Position numbers and translations under genes: made by a program. Under the pieces are notes generated by a model. It searched no databases. It was given only the letters and a program-made list of their open reading frames with translations, and was not told the DNA's origin. This document shows positions 43,420 to 55,039 of a DNA stretch of 64,000 nt, one piece after another (positions within the stretch are counted from its first letter, which is position 1; each line of letters starts with the position of its first letter). The stretch is taken from assembly GCF_004210375.1 (NCBI RefSeq), contig NC_134835.1, positions 70,028,447-70,092,446 of the forward strand, given 5' to 3'. The DNA comes from Tachypleus tridentatus (lineage: Eukaryota > Arthropoda > Merostomata > Xiphosura > Limulidae).

Positions 43420-44760
43420 TAATCAGTGATGACGAGAAACCCACTTGTTGAGAAATTTATATGTGAAGTTAATGTTGGGATGTATAGAGTTAATGTGATT
43501 GAAAAAATTAAGTATGTGTTCTGTAGATTTGAATCCCGCAACCGTGTCATCTACATATCTGTACCAGTATAGTGGTGGATGTAATGCTGTGTTAATTGCT
43601 TGTGTTTCAACTTGTGTCATAAAAAATATTGGCTAGAACTGGTGATACTGGGTTGCCCATGCTTAGGCCATTTGTTTGTATATAGTTTTGGTTGTTGAAC
43701 ATGAAGTTTGTCTTTATCGTGGTGAATTCTATGAGGGTTGCTAACTGGTTACTGGGAATTTCTATAGTTGGGTTAGGGTCTCGGATATAGAGTTCTAAGG
43801 CTATCTTGCAGACTTCAGTGGTTGGAACTTCTGTAAAGAGGGATATAACATCGAAACTGGCCATTAAGGCTTTATGATTAAGTTGATTTAGATTAGACTT
43901 GAAATTAAAAGAGTCTTTGATAAATGAGCTGGCTGATGTTACATATTTGGAGAATGCCCATGCTATGTATTTACCAAGGTTGTAATTAAACGATTCATAT
44001 GTGGACATTATTGGTCGTAATGGACAATCTGGTTTATGAGGTTTGGGGATGCCGTATATTTGCGGTGTGCGTGAGTCGGTTTTACGTAGGTAGGAATAAA
44101 GTGTTTGTGAAATTGTGTTGGCTTTTTTCATTTGTAGTAGTAATTTGTTCAGTTGCGTCTCGTGTGTCTTTGTTGGATTTGTGTGTATTGGTTTAAATTT
44201 GTTCGTGTCTGATAGGATGTTATTCATTTTTTGGATGTATTCATTCGTGTTCATTATGACTATAGCGTTACCTTTATCTGCTTTTAGAATTTTTATGTTT
44301 TTGTCTTGTTTTAGGTTTTTAATGCAATTAATGTCTCTTTTGTAAGGTTGTTTTCAGTTTTCTGTTTTGTGAAATTATGTTGATGGTTTTGTGAGAAAAT
44401 TCTTTGAAAAAATCGTTTAAGATGTTGTTTTTAGGTGTTTCTGGAAAATATAAATTTGTAATTTTACCTGGGAAGTTTGGCTGTTGGATGTGAATAAAAT
44501 TATCTAAGTTGTCTTCTTTCTGTTGGTTGTTTTTGTTCTCTGTAGAAAGTATCACAAGTCTCCTGGCTAGGTCTTCTAAACATGTTTTGATTTCTATGGT
44601 TGGAATGTACCTAGGTGCTATAGCGAAGTTGAGTCCTTTATTAAGTAGTTGTTTCTCGTCTGTGTTTAATCGACGGTCGGATCTGTTAATTATGAGGTTA
44701 GTCAACGGTTTGTCGTTTTTTTTTGAGATAGTTGTTTTTTGTTTTTTTTGTAGAAACAAA
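43420..44760 (-). pseudogene. Penelope-like retroelement, reverse transcriptase (3' truncated)
   Basis: Penelope-like elements encode a telomerase-related reverse transcriptase, often followed by a GIY-YIG endonuclease. On the - strand an N-terminal region (44759-44328) leads through a frameshift into ILKADKGNAIVIMNTNEYIQ, then TPQIYGIPKPHKPDCPLRPI, ASFDVISLFTEVP (palm motif A), NYIQTNGLSMGNPVSPVLAN, and in a further frame YWYRYVDDTVAGF (the YVDD catalytic box) and NSIHPNINFTYKFLNKW. The PK.HK and LRPI blocks are hallmarks of this class. The endonuclease is not found; the copy ends soon after the palm at about 43423. At least two frameshifts make it non-functional. Confidence 0.88.
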
Positions 44761-44993
44761 TCCAGAAGAAATCAATTAATGCTACTCTGTAGATGGATTG
44801 TAGCCCTGTTTGAGCAAATGCACATGTTGCATATTCTTTTTGGTTTACACTAAAGATCACACTTGTTTCATTCAAAATTTGATCGGTTTATTATTTTACA
44901 CATAATATAACTCAGTCAAATTTTCAAATAGAGGATACTGCACAATTTCCTGGTTTACCCTGCTGTTATTAGGTCTACCTGTCTTATAGTTTG

Positions 44994-45087
44994 CTCTCCA
45001 GTGGCACAGCTTTATGTCTGCAAACCTACAACACTAGATGTGTTTTAACACATGTGGTGGGTACAGATAGCTTTGTACTTAACTACA
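44994..45087 (+). repeat. SINE B copy, diverged
   Basis: It shows TGCAAACCTACAACACTA, a decayed B box, GTGGTGGGTACAGATAGC and CTTTGTACTTAA, in the same order as the reference copy at 22445-22571. Confidence 0.75.
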
Positions 45088-45769
45088 ACAACAAAATCAT
45101 CATGGTAGGCATTTAGGTTTTGAGTCAGGGGTGCTCAGGAAGTTGTTCTTAGCCCCATTCCTGGCTATTTTATTTCAAGTTTATGGAGTGATATATTCTT
45201 GGTTGGTTGCAATTATTTTATTGTCAGAACCTTAGAGAGGAGGTGGGAAGATCATAGTACACGATGTTAGCAAATTTCTTTTCTGGTCTGTTGAAGCAAT
45301 GGTTGAACAGGGAAAATGCAGACCAAGCATTCCTTTTATAGACCGCTGACGCACCATCTGGCGAAGGGACAAAGGATATTTTGTATTTAATAGGCATGAA
45401 CACAATAAAGTGCACAATTTTTACATAATTTGATTGACTGAAATAGGAAGAGAAAGAAGCAAGTGAGAACTTTGTGAATTTAGCTTATAAAGGAGAGAAA
45501 AATAGTTTTAACAATTTGTAGTAACATATAAATATATATACACACACATACACACATAGAAATATGAATACATGTACTCCATATTTGGAGGGGGCTTCTA
45601 GGAAGATGGAAATCTGACTACAGTTGAAACGATCATCAGGGGATTGTGGGAGTAGTGTAGGGATGAGTGGTCAAGGACGATAACATAATAAAGTCGAGCC
45701 GTTTCGTCAGATATATACAAAAAACAAAACAAAACCGGGTCAGTGACCAAGTACACTATGTATCAAAGT

Positions 45770-46270
45770 GGCTTGCGTGTTTATGGGAGTATTACATAAG
45801 TTTGGTAAGGTGAGGTGTATTTGTGCCAAGGCGACGAAGTGTATAATAGTTTATAAAATCGTACTGCAAGATTATTACGGTTTATGGATTGTTGTAACGA
45901 GGTCGGTGAATCTCTGTTATATTGATTTTACTTTGCTGACTGTAACTGGGTAGGCGGTGGATTATCCTAACCGCCTCAGACTGTATTGATTCATACTTTG
46001 TGTACAGGTGTTGGGGCATGTAGAAGGTTTTTAAATAGCCGTATTCGATGAGTGGTCCTATATACATCTTGTAGATCAATGTGAGAGATTGGGGGTGGCA
46101 TTCTTTCGCACATCCCTCAATGTTTTTGGGGTAATTAATTTTTTGTGTGGCTGTTTTGAATGTGTTGTTTAGGCGTGTGTTCCATCTTAGTGTATAATTA
46201 AAGGTTGTCCACAAGCAAACAAAAAATTTATACTTGTGCAGAAATCTGATACTGTTGTTGTTAACCATAA
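45770..46270 (-). pseudogene. Non-LTR retrotransposon reverse transcriptase, C-terminal fragment
   Basis: The - strand frame 46268-45882 reads TLRWNTRLNNTFKTATQKIN, then LTLIYKMYIGPLIEYGYLKT and YTKYESIQSEAVRIIHRLPS. The L.W..H-like start, the IY...I.P.IEYG block and the ESIQ..A.RII block belong to the region after the palm in LINE reverse transcriptases. It resembles, but does not duplicate, the fragment at 41.4 kb. Confidence 0.72.
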
Positions 46271-46421
46271 ACCTTGTAATGGACGAAAATTAAATTAAAT
46301 TACCAATAGTAAATTTTAAAAAATAATTAAATGCTCAAGAATATGAAACTTAATAGTACAATAAAAATGCTTAACTTGGTCAAAATAAAAATAAAAGTGA
46401 AAGTCTCTAGACTCAGAACAT

Positions 46422-46670
46422 CTAACTTTGATCTGAATCTACCTCCTGGTAATTGTTATCAAAATATTTGTGCAATTGTTTTTGATTTTCATAAACCTTA
46501 GACAAAATATATACGTCACGATGTTCCATAAGGCTCACATTTGCTTTTCCTAATTCTTTCCTGAAGTTAAATCTTACTCCTTGCAACGGGTGGTACCACG
46601 AGAGACACTTGTACAATTTAGTATGAGTTGGGGTTTCTTCCCCTTTATCTCGTATAATGTAAATTATCAT
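46422..46670 (-). other. Unidentified open frame, 82 codons
   Basis: The frame reads KLYKCLSWYHPLQGVRFNFR, then KELGKANVSLMEHRDVYILS and YENQKQLHKYFDNNYQEVDS. Its composition looks protein-like, unlike the AT-driven chance frames around it, but I do not recognise the family. It abuts a SINE on its upstream side. It could be a fragment of a transposon protein or a lost exon. Confidence 0.3.
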
Positions 46671-46672
46671 TG

Positions 46673-46889
46673 CCTAATTTAGCAGTGTAAGACTAGAGGG
46701 AAGGCAGCTAGTCATCACCACCCACCGCCAACTCTTGGGCTACTCTTTTACCAACGAATAGTGGGATTGACCGTCACATTATAACGCCCCCACGGGTAGG
46801 AGGGCGAGCATGTTTAGCGCGACGCGGGCGCGAACCCGCGACCCTCGGATTACGAGTCGCACGCCTTACGCGCTAGGCCATGCCGGGCC
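46673..46889 (-). repeat. SINE A copy, GC-rich head subfamily, tail missing
   Basis: On the - strand it begins GGCCCGGCATGGCCTAGCGC and has the same GC-rich tRNA-like part as the nested copy at 42586. It stops in the body at CTAAATTA near 46673, so it lacks the LINE-like tail. The head directly abuts LINE sequence at 46890. Confidence 0.9.
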
Positions 46890-47406
46890 GAAATTAAAAA
46901 CTACATGAAAAACGTTTGGCTGAAATTGTAAAAGTAAATAATAAAGATTTCTTCAAATATGTAAAGGGTAATCAAAATATTAGAATGTGAGTGATATCCT
47001 TGAAGGATAACACCAGTAAGGTAATATCTGATGATAATATTTTTATAAGTCACTAAATAGTGGAAGAATATTACAAGATAGAAGTTGGATAATGTTAATA
47101 TAAGATTTAAAGGAGATGATAAAAACTATCCAGGTAATTATGGACCAATTTGGAAAGTTTGTGTAATGATGCATTGCAGGGTGAATTAAAGTAGTTTGAT
47201 ATAGTGTTAAAAAGTCAATATGGTTTCACTAAAGAAAAGTAATGTTTAACAAATCTTTTGACATTATTTGACGATGTTACTGCAAGAATTAATGAAAGAA
47301 AAGCTGCAGACTTGGTTTACCTTGATTTTTAGAAAGAATTTGATAATGTGCCTCACAAAAGGCTTGTTACAAAAACGAAATCTATGAGTATCAGGAAAAT
47401 GTTATT

Positions 47407-47414
47407 AATTGGAT
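47407..47414. repeat. Left 8-bp target duplication (AATTGGAT)
   Basis: AATTGGAT directly precedes the CAGGGCC terminus of the hAT element. The identical sequence follows the other end at 52259-52266. Eight bases is the size typical of hAT insertions. Confidence 0.92.
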
Positions 47415-50400
47415 CAGGGCCAGATTAAAGGCAACTGATGCCCTAAACACAACCCAACAATGGCGCCCCTTGGTCCCTCCATTGCTTAAATGAAACGGCA
47501 TTAAGACAAAATAAGTACTGAAAGTGAAATAAAAGTTTAAAAATTTATAACCCTTCTTCAGTTTTCTTCCAGGTCAGACCCCACAACTATTAAATAAAAA
47601 CTTTTTTATTTCACTTACTTAACAGATTGGGCATGGATCAAATCAAGCAATGATTGAGGTCTTTTATTTAGAAATGATGAGAGAAATCACTTCTTTGATT
47701 AATGATAATTAAAAATAAGTATTTTTATTGTATATTTGTTTTCACTCTAAGTTAATAATTCTCACGTTGATGCTAAATATTCTCACTTTAATGTTCACAA
47801 ATTCATACTTTGATGTAAACAAAAACGAAAAATTTACTCAAAACCCTTTTATACAAAAAATTTTCACTTTGATGTTGACAAATTCTCACTTTGAACTTAA
47901 AACCCTGAAAGCAAATTACTTATTTAATTATAATTATAATAATTGTTATTATTCAAGTATTCATCTTAATATTTATTTAAGTTTTAAAAGGTTTTCTTCT
48001 TGATTTTTTAATTGCAATGTCTTTGATCAAGTTCTCAAAACTAATTTGGCAAAACAAGTCTACTTCTATACTTAGCAGAGACAAGGCATCCAGCCTGTCT
48101 CGTCGCATAGTCGTTCTGTCGGGATTTTTAATATGCTTAAGCTGAGAAAATGAATGCTCAGTTGCTCAATTTGTGACCATTAATGTTAAAAATATACGCA
48201 ATGCAACGTCTACGTTTGTAAACGCACACTCAATTTTGTCTTCTGAAATTATTTTATAAATTCTGTTGTTGCCATAGCATGTGCCTCTCAGGCCAAAGAG
48301 GGATGCTAACACACTTTCATTTCCAAGACAAGCTTTAAGAATTTTCCACCGCCTGATTGAGGCTGAAAAATGTATAGAGCAAATGCACTGTAGAAAAAAA
48401 CTACCACTTGACAGCAGTCAACAGCACTTCTCCCTACCAGATTTAGAAAATGGGCTGCAGATGGCATATATATAGCAAACTTATTTTCTTCTAAAATATT
48501 TTGCTGCATCCCCTTATAACGCCCAGACATGTTAGCAGCACTGTCGTAAAATTGACCCGTACATTTTGAAAAATTAAGTTTCAAACATTACGTAAGTACT
48601 GCAATACCTGGTTTGCCATTTCCTCACTGGTACGGCTTTTCAGTTCCAGAAAGGTTAAAAAGCGTTCAGTAAGCTGCTCATCTTTTAAGTATCAAAGTAC
48701 AGTACTTAACTGATCTTTAGGTCAACTGACAAACTAAAATAACCAGAAGAATTTACTTCATCAACAGTAAACGTGTGGACCTTCTGAGCTATTAGTTCAA
48801 TGAGTTATTCACAGGTGGTTTTGGACAAGTAAGAAGGACTTCCTTTTCTAGAATTTACATATTTTGAAATGTCTCCTGCTAAAAATGGATCAAAGTGACT
48901 TATGAGCTCAAGCAGTCCTAAAAAATTCTCATTCTGCAGTGAACCAAATTTTTCATCTGTTCCTCAAAAAGCCAGGCCACGTTCAGCTGACGTACGAATA
49001 ATAGATCATTACACGCTTCAAGACACGTTCACAGTAATTGCACTCTTCTTTAATTTGTTTTTCCAACTCTTGTCGCAAGCCTAAACCTTGTCTGCAAGTT
49101 AAGTACGTTAGCATAGAGTCTGGGTGAGTAGTACTTCATTCATGATGATAAATTACAATTTTTTTTTACCAGTCACTGAACCCCTCTCTTTCAACAAAAC
49201 GCGAGGAAAATTTAGGGGGCAAAACGTTTATAAACAAAGCAGTAAACTGACCCTGTTGATGTTGAATACAATAACCACTCTCTCTTGTATTGCCACCATT
49301 GGCTTTTACCCCAAATAAAAGTTTCTGCGAACAGTATCACGTTGGTTTGCTACTACTGAAAGTCCAGCAACATTTGCCAAATGATCCATTGTGGTGTTGA
49401 CAGTCAGTGGGTCCATAAGCAATCCAATAAGCCACATCATCAGCAAAGAACTCGAACAACAACCCTGGATCTTTTGCTTTAGTTTCTTCATCTTTTGTAG
49501 ACTGAAGCATTTTACCATAGTCCAGTAGATTTTCATTTTCAGCAATTATTTCAACTTCAGATTGTCTTGTAGAGCAACTTGCATCAACATTAACACTAGA
49601 AATATCAGGAGTATTTACAGGCAAAGTGAGATCAATTTTGAGACTTGTACCAGTTGCGCCAGTCTGTGACACCTCCATCATGATGTTCTAACCTTGACGT
49701 GGACAAAATGGTACTTGTAGGTATTGAGCTTGGTTCAACTTCAATCTTGTCAGAGTTTCATGCCGTACAAGTGACTTCTGATGGTGGGGATGGGTTTTGA
49801 TTTGGAAGATCATGTTGTGTAAGTCGAGTGAAAAAAAAAAAAAGTCAACTTTCCAGTCTTGACCACTAAATCCAAAGCCTTTTGTTGGTTCTTTTTTGCC
49901 ATTTTTCTCTTTTGTGCGCCACTTAATTGAACACGTTTCATCCTGCAGTCTGAAAAATACAGAAACAAAAATAAATAAATAAACAAGAGAATATGGATCA
50001 CATATAGTTATAATGATTAGAAAAACACTGTAATTTACAAAGAAAAACGTTGGTAAGACAGTCAAACGTACTAAATTCTAGGTCTACATTTAGACAACGA
50101 TTGTCAGAAAGTTATTCTAGGACCTAGGTCCATCAGTACATAAACATGAATTCATAAATGCCTTTATTGATTTGTTGCATTCTGATTGGTTGAAAAACCA
50201 TTCAAAACTGGCTTCAATCCATTTTAGTAGAATTAGTTTTCAGTCATTGCAATTATTTCATTAAGCTATGGTAGCTGTATGCAAGAAGCAATGCCAATGG
50301 TAACATGCAAATCCATTGTGAGCCAAAAAGTATTCCAAAACAATTTGTGATCAACAACACATACCGTAGTAGCGTATATACACAGTGATCATTCTGTACT

Positions 50401-52258
50401 GGTGCACATACATAACATATAATTAATTGTAAACTGTACTGCATATTGAACTACAAAATACTGGGTTAGGCCTAGGCTAGAATACCTTAATCCTAATCAA
50501 ATATCTGAAGAACGAGTTGTAACTCCCACTTTGAGCTCAGTTTTGACTTGTGGATTTTAAATGAGCTAACAAACCGTACATCACCAAAATAGGCATATAT
50601 CTGAAACTTAATCTGCATGCCTCGATGCGAAAGCAAATTCAAAACGACGGCCTTAAACTGGGAATAGTCCACTTCATTATTTCAGGCTACATACAGTAGC
50701 GTTTCCATTGTACTTACACTGAACTAGTTACTGTATTTAGGCCTAGTGTTATTGTCACTCAGTTCTCAGATAATAACATTAACGTTACGCCTAATGCTAA
50801 TACCTTGCAACTGAGGCCACTAATGTTAATCAGTACTAGCCTTGCTCACATGAACTTGTTTAATTCATGCACCTTCTCAGACAATCCTAAATTGATTTGT
50901 CGATTCTTTACAGTATCTTTGTATAGCCACGGTGCCACACTACTAGTTGTATACTGTATACATAACAACGTTAAGAATCTTGTAGTACTTGTCGAAGTCT
51001 TACGTAATTTGACCTAAAAGGTCGAATTATTGCCTTTAGACTGCTCCGATCAGTCAATTGTTTCCCCAGCTTTTCAGAAATGTAATAGAGTACATACTGA
51101 TCTGAATTCATAGTCTCGAAACAGTTGAATTACGCCTAAAAGTTTGTCGTCGTTGTCTCTGCGTTTCTGTCTCGGATTATTCGTTCGTCATATAGGAAAT
51201 ATCACCAGAGGGTCGGGCCTGGTTGGGGCATTATGACGTCAGGATAGGAAGAAGTAAGAAAAATATCATTGTGATCTCCATTTTTGGGTCTAAAAATTGC
51301 ATATTTGACAAAATTTTGACTATTTATGAATGGGGATAAAAACACGGGTGTCCTGTTTAAGTAAATCTCAGCTTCAGATCTGTTTACATTATTACATAAA
51401 CACAAGGGAATACATACATGCACAAATGTTCTTATAGGTTACATGTAATCCATGGGCAATGGCATTGCTACAGTGGCATTCATTTCTAATTTTTTTTTGG
51501 TATGATAAATTTCAAAACATGTACTCACACATAAAGGAGGTTTTTTAATAGTAAGTTGTTTGAAGCCAAAAAAATTACGATTCAGTAAAGCTTCAGTGAG
51601 AAACACTTATAAAAATATTACAAAACACACATGAATAGTACAATACTGACGCAAATAAAAGTAAAACAAACGAGACAATAACCCAAATATTAGGTACGAA
51701 AACAGAAGTCGAAAAACATAAAACTAGCCACATCTCTGTAAACATGTCACTATTTCGTTTGACTTATGTTTCTGTGGTATAGTACTCTTATTTTTCTGTA
51801 GATGTGACTGAATAAAGCAGTTAAAGGTAAAACAAAACAGCTCCACTGCTTATAATTTCTTATAAATAATCACAACAGAAGGAAGGATTGAGAAAAATAT
51901 TTCATCTTCAAGGTCAGACATCATAACATACAATCATCTTTTACCTGAAGTTTTATTAAAATTTTGTACTGCTCTTTACAGTAATCTTTCGAAAAACAAT
52001 GACTTTTTACTTTAGATACATAGTTTAGTAGTTTCTCGAAACTTTAGTCACTCACTGAACCAAAGAAAATGTTATTTTAACAATGCAGAATAAAGTCGAA
52101 CACGGCAGATTAGGGCAATTACAAAATAGTCGACCAAAGTTAAGTATGGCAGTGAACGAGTTAAGGGCATGATAGCTAGGGAAAAACTCTGTGTTTCCCC
52201 CTTTCTCTTGGTACCCTAAGCACGTGCTTATTTTTCTTAATGGTTATATTCAGGGCTG
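47415..52258 (-). mobile_element. hAT DNA transposon, ZMYM1-like, 4.84 kb, complete ends
   Basis: The element begins CAGGGCCAGATTAAAGG at 47415 and ends ATATTCAGGGCTG at 52258. The termini are imperfect inverted repeats (CAGGGCC versus CAGCCCT). It is bounded by AATTGGAT on both sides and removal of the element restores a continuous LINE reverse transcriptase. The transposase gene reads on the - strand from 49941 to 47977, which leaves about 2.3 kb of 5' sequence at the right and about 0.56 kb of 3' sequence at the left. Confidence 0.9.
47977..49941 (-). pseudogene. hAT transposase pseudogene, ZMYM1-like (TTF-finger, DUF4371 type)
   Basis: The start is the ATG complementary to 49939-49941, giving MKRVQLSGAQKRKMAKKNQQ and VVKTGKLTFFF, the usual N-terminus of this group. 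Around 48900-48770 comes HFDPFLAGDISKYVN, SPSYLSKTTCE and VNSSGYFSLSVD. At 48584-48306 comes FYDSAANMSGRYKGMQQNIL then YMPSAAHFLNLVGRSAVDCC. The C-terminal dimerisation domain at 48165-47980 reads EHSFSQLKHIKNPDRTTMRR then DRLDALSLLSIEVDL and ends KKSRRKPFKT with a stop at 47977. All parts of the protein are present in order, but frameshifts and stops break it, for example between 48585 and 49305. An intron may precede the ATG (CTGCAG at 49942-49947). Confidence 0.87.
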
Positions 52259-52266
52259 AATTGGAT
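52259..52266. repeat. Right 8-bp target duplication (AATTGGAT)
   Basis: This is the exact partner of 47407-47414 and lies directly after the CTG end of the hAT element. Confidence 0.92.
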
Positions 52267-53399
52267 AGAAAATTAGCTGAAGAGTAGAAAGTAGAGAATA
52301 GTAATAAATGGAGTTAGATCTAACTGAATCACAGTTACAAGCAGTGTGCTTCTGGCTTTGTGCTGGGTCCTCTGCTATTTGTAATTTATATTAATAGCAT
52401 TGATTGTGAAATGACTAACAAATTTTTGAACTTTGCATCCGACATTGAGATTTTTAGAGTGGCTAACTGTATCAAAGATTTTGCAGACTTACAGGGAGAT
52501 TTATATCATTTGATGTTTTGGGTCAATGGATGGCAGGTGATGATTAACTATCCAAAATGGAAGATGATGCATGTATATTTTCACAGTTCGTTATTATTGC
52601 ATTTTAAATGGGAATGCATGAAATACTGTTTGAAAAAAAGGATTTTTTGTGTTGTGATAACAAAAATAACCGAAGTCTTCTAAACAGTGTATTGTAGCTA
52701 TCAATGGGGCTACTAGGATTTGGGGCATTTATAGAAATATTGAATACAAGACAATGAACATCACTGTTTCATTGTGTAGATAATTAGGAAGGCCTCATTT
52801 AGAGTACTGAGTACAGTTTTGAACTTCGTTCCTCAAAAAGGACATTGAATGTTCGAGAAGGCTCAGAGAAAAGTCAGTAGGATAATGCCTGGGATGATGA
52901 GATTGTCTTATGAGGGGAGACTAAAATTTCTAAACGTGTTTTCTCTGGAAAGGTGAATGATCAAAGGAAATTTGAGTGAAGTGTTTAAAATTATTAATAG
53001 TATTGATAATATAGATTCATTAAACTATTTTGTGTTTAGGAGCGAAAATAATTGGACAAGGTTTCATAAATTCAAATTTTGGCAGCATAAGACTCATTTG
53101 CAGTTTAGACAGTATTACTTTTCAAACAGGATGGATGACTTTTGGAATGAACTGACTTCAAGCGAGGTGAACATCAAGAAAAATTGGATGAATACATGAG
53201 CAGTAAGGAGTGGTTATAGATGAGAACTGCAAGAGTCGTTCTTGATGGGTAAATAAACTCCTTTTTATCCCTTTAAAATTTTATGAATTTATTAACTTCT
53301 ACCTTTTAATCAGTACTACTTATGCAAATGTAAACAACATTCCTCAGCCTGAACAGTTGATAGATGTAAACAAGGTTTAACAAGACGATCACTTTAATT

Positions 53400-55020
53400 T
53401 TAAGCTTGTTAAGAAGAAATGGGAAAGTTTAAAATGGTGATAAAATACTTGGTACACATAATATTTACCCAAGGATTTCGAAAAGGTTAAGAATTGAATA
53501 TGTGAGCCACTTGCTATTATCTTTTCTAAGTCCTTGAAGAATGGGCAAGTGTCACAACATGGAGGTTAGCTAATGTTATTCTTGTTTTTAAGGAAAATGA
53601 CAATAATTGTCCCAATAATTATTATTCTTTTAGTTTTATATCAGTAGTAGAAAATGTTTTTAAAAGTTTCGTAAAAGACGTTTTGCAAAGTCATTTAATT
53701 AAAATTTTGTTGATTATACATCATTGCTTCATGGAGAGAAATTCGTGCCGTTTTTAACTTTGGATGTTTTTTGATGAGACTACAGCTTAAGTAAATGAGG
53801 GTACAAGTATGCACTGGTGAATCTAGTTTTTCTGAAAGCATTTGACAAGATGCCACATAAATCTTCTTAAGAAATTATTTCTCTAGGCGTGAAAGACAGC
53901 TTGGCCCATTGAATAGGAAACTAATAGAGGAAGAAAGCAGAGAGCTCTTATAAATTTAATTTAGTCAATTTGGTGTATATTTTGAAGTTAAGCGCAAAGC
54001 TACACAATGGGCTATCTGTGCTTTGCTTACCACGGGTATCAACACCCGGTTTTTAGTATTGTAAGTCTGCAATCAAACTTTATTAATGTTACAAGTGAAG
54101 TACCTCAGGACTCAGTGTTAGGGCCTTTGCTTTTTTTGATTTACATCACTAAAATAGATGAAGAAATGGTCAATAGATTATTTAAACTTGCTGATGACAG
54201 CAAGTTTTAGATGTAGGTAATGCATGTGGAATGTCACAATTTGATTTATAATTATAATTTTGATTATAATAGCCAGCTTGCCTCTGAAGAAGAAAGGCCC
54301 GCCTTTCGAAAGCACTTGGACTATAGGGTTTTTATTTCATTTCTAACTTTAAAAACGTTGCGGAAGTAAAGATCTTAGTACTTTTTGGTTGATCATTTTC
54401 TTAAGCAATCCGGAAAATGTGCTGTTCCTAGTGGTAGGTCAAAGATGATTTTAGGCTGTATCTACAGAAATATTCAACGTAAGTCTAATGACATTGCATA
54501 AATTATTGGTTAGGCCACATTTTCAGTATTGCTTTTAGTTTTGGTTCCTTACCTTAGAAATAACATGGAATGTTTGGAAAAAGTTCAGAGGTGAACTATT
54601 AGGACAGTTCCAGAAATGAAAAGTTCGTCATGTTAAGATAGGTTAAAAGTTATAAACTTATTTTCTATTGAAAAAAAAAAAAAAAAGAGATTGAGGGGAT
54701 CTGGTTATGGTGCTTAAGATTGTTAAGGGAATCAATAATGTTGATGCATCATCTTTTTTCATTTTAATGATGAGAATAGTAAAACTAGAGAACACAAGTA
54801 TAAATTCTGATAGGGAAGAAGTTAGCTTCAGTTAAAACAACTTTATATTTCTTACAGGGTAACTGACCTCTAAAATTGGTTGCTTTCGGTTGTGGTAGTT
54901 GCAGTTCATTTAATAATGTCTAAGGGAAAGATTGGAAAATTCTTGAATAATTAGGGCTGATCTTCGGTTTTGAAGAGTTTAGTTAATTAAGTTAATAGGA
55001 TAGTCTAGATGGTTCAGTAG
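53400..55020 (+). pseudogene. Second CR1-like LINE reverse transcriptase remnant
   Basis: Decayed frames follow the order of the RT domain: DKILGTHNIYPRIS (GPDGIHPRVL-type), SKSLKNGQVS with WRLANVILVF (SK.LKNG...WR.ANV.P.F), NNYYSFSFISVVENVFKSFV, then after a SINE insertion EVPQDSVLGPLLFLIYI and RLFKLADDSKF (the ADD catalytic box), followed by the C-terminal connection. The frame changes many times. It is a separate copy from the LINE immediately upstream, in the same orientation. Confidence 0.8.
53981..54072 (-). repeat. SINE B copy inside the CR1-like LINE
   Basis: On the - strand it reads ACTTACAATACTAAAAACCG, a decayed B box, then CAGATAGCCCATTGTGTAGC and TTTGCGC. The tRNA-like 5' end is missing. 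It splits the RT between the template-grip region and the PQ.SVLGPLLF block. Confidence 0.8.
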
Positions 55021-55039
55021 GTCCCTTAATATCTTTTAA

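Larger units (their letters stand above)
46890..53260 (+). pseudogene. CR1-like LINE reverse transcriptase, split by a hAT insertion
   Basis: The left part, 46890-47414, encodes FFKYVKGNQN, QYGFTKEK, INERKAADLVYLDF and FDNVPHKRLVTK, up to VINWI. The right part, 52259-53260, resumes with NWIENXLKSRK, VINGVRSN, VLGPLLFVIYINSIDCEMTN, KFLNFASDIEIF (the FADD box, now FASD), VNGWQVMINYPKWKMMH and a C-terminal part at 52957-53199. The order matches one continuous CR1-type reverse transcriptase. The hAT at 47415-52258 separates the parts after the VINWI block. Stops and frameshifts occur in both parts, so it was probably dead already. Confidence 0.85.

Noticed and set aside
43999-44853. Plus-strand open frames rich in Phe, Leu and Val, resembling membrane proteins
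   Set aside because: They are antisense to the Penelope-like reverse transcriptase; hydrophobic antisense of a Lys/Asn/Thr-rich gene is expected.
54260-54360. Possible Penelope 3' tail (CTCTGAAGAAGAAAGGCCCG stretch)
   Set aside because: It resembles the phrase that sometimes follows Penelope-like elements, but it is too short and lies inside a CR1-like LINE remnant, so I could not support it.
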